A DNA stretch of 64,000 nucleotides from Fasciola hepatica (lineage: Eukaryota; Platyhelminthes; Trematoda; Plagiorchiida; Fasciolidae), in the NCBI GenBank assembly GCA_948099385.1, contig CANUEZ040000029.1, positions 2,759,501 through 2,823,500 of the forward strand, in the 5' to 3' direction. Shown here piece by piece: positions 59,925 to 64,000 of the stretch. The notes beneath the pieces are model-generated. The model was not told the DNA's origin, did not search any database, and saw only the letters and a list, made by a program, of their open reading frames with translations. The position numbers and the translations under genes are program-made. Position 1 is the stretch's first letter. Every line of letters begins with the position of its first letter.

Positions 59925-60655
59925 CGGCAGAGGACCTTAAAACTGAATGCAAACATTCGGAGCATACAGCAACTCCTGGAGTTTGCACCGCATCTGCGGT
60001 ACAGAAAGGTGGGATCAGTGCCTTCTGTTACTGGCCGTCATTTTCGAAATCGAGAGGAACAGGCCATAACTCACATCACTTAGAATATTGAATGGAATGA
60101 TGCGACATTAAGCAATGAAAAAAGTTTAATTTAGACCGCGCTGAAGGAATCGTTACTGGCACGACTTCAGGAGAAGCAGGTTGGACCTCAGTTGTCGAGA
60201 CTTAGGTGGTGGCTCTCTGATGCTCGGAAGTGCAGTTTTTTAAGACGGAAAATGTCAGTTAGCACTTCTAGAAAGAAAAAAGGCTGACTCTTACTTCAGA
60301 AGACTGAAGGAATTTTCGCTCATGATGATTCGGGAAAATCAAACGAGTTCAGTGACATCTCAGCATGACTACGCATTCACACGTACGATCAACCCCATCA
60401 GAATCTGGCTATTGTACCGGAACATCAAGTCCGCGGTCTGACCCGCCCACAGTCCAGACCTGAATACGATTGAAAATGTATGGGGTGTGATTGCAAGACG
60501 AGTCTGTGCGAGTCTTTGGAGCTTTTTACAAGTTGACGTCCACCATCCTCGATGAATGGGATAGCATAGAATTTGAAACCATGCGGAGTTTAACGGGAAG
60601 CATGCCTGGACGTTGTGTTCCACTCATTACCAATAAAAGTGACTGTGTTTCATAA
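59925..60655 (+). pseudogene. Tc1-family (DD34E) transposase pseudogene
   Basis: HTH end: LKLNANIRSIQQLLEFAPHL and RYRKVGSVPSVTGRHFRNRE (about 59938-60060). Catalytic domain: WNDATLSNEKFNLDRAEG (60089-60142), where the canonical SDE is SNE, so the first Asp is Asn. It continues as NRYWHDFRRSR, GGGSLMLGSAVF-stop-DGK (60205), ADSYFRRLKEF, QHDYAFTRT (second Asp, 60367), then stop-PAHSPDLNTIENVWG (Glu at 60472). There are 34 residues between Asp and Glu, the Tc1 spacing. The C-terminal block EWDSIEFETMRSLTGSMPGR ends at a stop at 60653. The stop at 60439 replaces the usual Trp of WPAHSPDLN. At least three stops and three frameshifts make it dead. Terminal inverted repeats were not identified. Confidence 0.88.
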
Positions 60656-62276
60656 CCAGCCACTTGTTTAACCATTCGTCTAGGGGTAGATTTAAAAGCA
60701 TTTATCACCCCCTCAGGAACATTTTCCAGGATTAATTGATTTATCTGTTTCGTGCTTATAGTCCATGTGCTTACTTGATGTAGAGTTTTGCTGACACATC
60801 GGCTTGCCAAGTTCTGTCATCTTAAGAGGTTTGGTTCAAAGTTATTCCCAGGAAGACAGAACAACAGAGCGAGTGTAATAGCTCTTCGTGCACTACAGAT
60901 GACAGGAGTCATGGTTAACTTTCTATTCAGATAATGGGATATTTTAAATCCTTGTGAGATAGCTTCCCATGCTATATGAGCACCCAGTTCATCATCGAAA
61001 GGGCAATGGAACACTACAGTGTTTTTCATTGTTATGAATCCACAAATTTTCCTATCCAGATAGTTCCAACTTTGACTTGAATTTGACGCGCTGATTATCG
61101 AGTCTCAATGTAACTGGAAGACATCGTCTGAACTACCCTCGACGGTTTGCTTCAAGTCACACTACGTGCGCCACTTGTTTTCGATTTTCAGAATGATCAA
61201 ACGCATAGCAGTTGGCTTCCATGTAAAGTCTTCCAGTGAGGGTATGTTGGGTTGGAGTCCGAATTGAGACTGTGACCGATAAGTGCTCACAAGTCGGTTG
61301 AAGCATCCTTAAGGGGCTTCCGTATATTCCCGATGATGAGTTGGGAGTTGATCCTGCACGATGTATCACTACAGAAATATTGAGTCGCTCACAGCTTGGA
61401 ATGACCAACGAGGACGTGATTATTTAAAAGCATTCGCACGTGACCTGGTGCGTTATAGATTTTTTTCTCCGGATCCAGCCAACCAGATAAAGCCATACCT
61501 TAACAGTCAGATCTTCCAGATACAGCGAGGTTGTTTTATTATTGGCAGTAGATTATTTACTAACAGTACCAAGTCTTCCATTATATATTAATGAGGTTGC
61601 ACCAGGTAGTGAGCACAAAGCACATACCTACCATTCTGGTCTTGTCAATTCTTGGTGCGCTTAGTCCGCGCACGAGTCGTCCCATTATTGCGGTTGGCCG
61701 GGCAGATTCAATTCTCACAGAGACATCCGAATGGTAATCAGTTCATAAGTCCTAATGAGGTTCCCAAAATAATAAAGGACGGTGACACATTAAGGAACAA
61801 ATTTGTACAACGATATAAACTTGGCAGGCAGCATTTAGATCGAGAACTTGACTCAAGAGCAAAGGAAGGGCACAAACTGTAGTGGACTAATCATTGATCG
61901 GGTAAATTGCCTGCTAAAAGAAGTTATGAAGAACAATTAACTGTTTTATGCTAAATGAAAGATAAGATTAGAACTGATATTGATAACATTTCGGAATTGT
62001 ATGCTAATTACCCGCATAGCTTTGCAATTGTTTGCGTGTGTCTGCAATTTGGAAGAGCGTCTGAAATGAAATGAACAACGATGGTGGATAGCCAGTGTAA
62101 TTTTCCCTTCTTTGTAACGGGTAGTTTAGAGTCATGCAACAGAATGTTCAATAGAATTCATCGTGCATACAGCATTGGAGCTAGAGAGAACTTAACTGTT
62201 TTCGACATTGGTTTTTCATTCCTATTAGGAGAGTGGAGTTCGAATGGTAGTTTCACAATTTGTGTACGTCAGTCAG

Positions 62277-62278
<2 letters not shown>
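60656..62278. other. Non-coding stretch, nothing recognised
   Basis: Short frames at 60817-61029 (minus), 61361-61591 and 61652-61882 (plus) show no family motif. Confidence 0.4.

Positions 62279-62342
<64 letters not shown>
62279..62342. repeat. (TA)32 microsatellite
   Basis: Uninterrupted TA run of 64 bases, with Tyr/Ile open frames as artefacts. Confidence 0.97.
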
Positions 62343-62345
<3 letters not shown>

Positions 62346-63439
62346 GCCTGATTCCGGGCTATGTGCTAAACAAAACATGGTACTGTCGGGAAGGAAGGGT
62401 TAGATAGAGCCCCAACCCATGACTTGTTTACGGGAACAACGCTACCGGGATGACCAGGCCAGAGCAGATGGTTTTCTTGGGAATCCACAACCGAAGCCTT
62501 TAGCTTTCCAAAGCGTAACCCGCAAGGCACCGGGACGGAGGGTGTGAGCCGTGACCCACCTGGGGCCTGTGGCTGATTGCTCAGTACATACGCCCTTCGG
62601 AGGAAGCAAAACATCCCGAATGTCCGGTACACCTCTACTCCACAGATGACGGTGTGCACAGCGTTGTACACCTCATACGCCACCCATGGCTGATATGGAA
62701 TCAGGGTTTAGCCATCTCCCCTAGACTGCATATCTACCAGTCATTCAACCCGGTCGAGAGCGCCGGGCATCTCCTTCGTCCTTTCACTTTAGTGTAAATA
62801 CCTCCGGTACTGGAAGTCATTGAGTAGAACTTCTTCAGGAGAGACTGTGGTAGACGCACGGTCACTCGTGAGCATTTTGGGAGGCGTTCAGGACGAGTAG
62901 CCATCTCGGAGCATGAGACACTCACGCTCGACCTTAATGAAGCATCTGAAGGCACGTTAGTCAGAATTATGGTAGGAATACACATTCAGTCAGACGGTTC
63001 TCAGAATCTGAGCTATTCTAGCGACTGTGTAACACAGTTTTGATTTATTTTTGTTCTAGACATCAAACTACTGAAATAATAATTACCGCTTGAAAATGTT
63101 CACGGTTTCGAGTTTAACATACGCCGAATGAGCCATAGAAACAATAAATGTTTCTTGTACGATACAACGCGAATCGCGATTTGAGGTATTTTACTGAATT
63201 AACTAACTGAAACTGATTAACACAAGTTGGGGATACAAAAAACTGTTTTTCTAATTGAGACAAATTATGCGTCGCTTTTCAACTCAGGGGCAATCAACTA
63301 TTCAACGGAAAGTCTTAAAAAACGACTTCATCATCATCATCATCACCGTGACGAGACTACGCCATGGTGTGGTGTGATAACTTGCGAGCCTGCATGACCC
63401 CAGGAGCTTTGGATTCCTTAAGCCAGAGATGCAATCATG
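62343..63439. other. GC-richer block of unknown nature, then AT-rich sequence
   Basis: About 62390-62990 is clearly richer in GC than its flanks. It carries minus-strand open frames of 105 and 83 codons without recognised motifs. This may be an unrecognised repeat. A short ATC trinucleotide run lies at 63327-63346. Confidence 0.35.
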
Positions 63440-63786
63440 CCTGACAGGTGGACGGGTAAAGTCCATTAAGTGTGGAAGATATGCGAATGCTGTCGGTGTT
63501 CAAGGATCCATGTCTCGGCCACATTGCTCGAGTACTGTGGGAAAACCGAATCAGCAATGCTGAGATTAAACGTAAGACTTTGCGAACCATTTGTCAACCA
63601 CTGGAACAGGTCAGTGGCGTAGTTGCATTCTAACTCCGTTTGTCTTCGTGATTCCCAATTATTGCTTTGCTTTCAGCTACTTTTCGCTTTATGCTTCTAT
63701 TCGTTTTGTCCTTGACTCCACGATGACGGGAGGTGGCAACCGAAACCATAGGACACCAGTGCAAGGGTAATGGTTGAATAAACTGA
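63440..63786 (+). mobile_element. RTE-like LINE 3' end with internal deletion
   Basis: VEDMRMLSVF, CLGHIARVLWENRISNAEIK and RKTLRTICQPLEQ (about 63466-63609) align block for block with the element at 32170-33028. The sequence then jumps from CTGGAACAG straight to GTCAGTGGCG, the 3' part that begins at 32869 in the other copy, and runs to the same terminus (GGTTGAATAAACTGA at 63786). About 260 bases present in the first copy (32607-32868) are absent. The copy is 5'-truncated and dead. Confidence 0.82.
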
Positions 63787-64000
63787 ACAGGGGTTGCTTT
63801 ATGAGATACTAGCTTTGATAATAAATTCTAAGAAAATATACGAGAACAGTTTACTGGTTCATATATCCGGCAGTGTTTCGCGACAGGACCTTAGCGGATC
63901 TCGTTTTTTGTGAGAATAATACGCAACTGGCTTAGTTATGGGAAGTTTAAAAATCAATAACTATTCCCACGCTACCAAACAAATTTTAAACAACTAAAAG
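63787..64000. other. Terminal flank, nothing recognised
   Basis: AT-rich sequence without identifiable features. Confidence 0.4.

Overview
The window looks like nuclear DNA of a flatworm, most likely a trematode. The basis is indirect: sparse intron-bearing coding sequence in long non-coding stretches, long (TA)n and (CA)n microsatellites, and a decayed mix of RTE-like and CR1-like LINEs, a Ty3/gypsy element, a Tc1 element, a pogo/Tigger-like element and tRNA-derived SINEs. I cannot name the species. No bacterial operon, CRISPR array, rRNA gene or intact tRNA gene is visible.

Layout. 1-4.8 kb is mostly unannotated, with one SINE and one possible exon (2558-2652, minus). 4.87-6.80 kb holds the only clear long coding exon: a minus-strand RING-finger protein with a degenerate NHL-like beta-propeller, preceded directly by a strong 3' splice site. 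7-21 kb is non-coding with several SINE copies and a minus-strand LINE reverse-transcriptase remnant at 20.65-20.91 kb. 21-32 kb has almost nothing recognisable apart from a possible exon (28782-28969) and a small single-pass membrane-protein ORF (30369-30524). 32.17-33.03 kb is the 3' half of an RTE-like LINE. 34.1-34.3 kb resembles an LTR promoter. 36849-37034 (minus) is an orphan exon with good splice signals at both ends. 39.5-40.3 kb holds microsatellites and an inverted repeat. 45.25-46.30 kb is a pogo/Tigger-like transposase pseudogene. 52.1-57.7 kb is a cluster of retroelement wrecks: a LINE fragment, a Ty3/gypsy gag-pol without integrase or recognisable LTRs, a tRNA-type SINE and a CR1-like reverse transcriptase. 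59.9-60.66 kb is a Tc1 transposase pseudogene. The window closes with a second copy of the RTE-like LINE 3' end that carries an internal deletion.

The recognisable elements do not form a pathway. Every transposable element found is inactivated by stops, frameshifts or lost catalytic residues. The candidate host sequences are the RING gene and a few isolated exons, whose remaining exons I could not place. I found no convincing novel system. The most useful leads are the unusual RING zinc ligand, the acceptor next to the RING start codon, the orphan exons and the small membrane-protein ORF.
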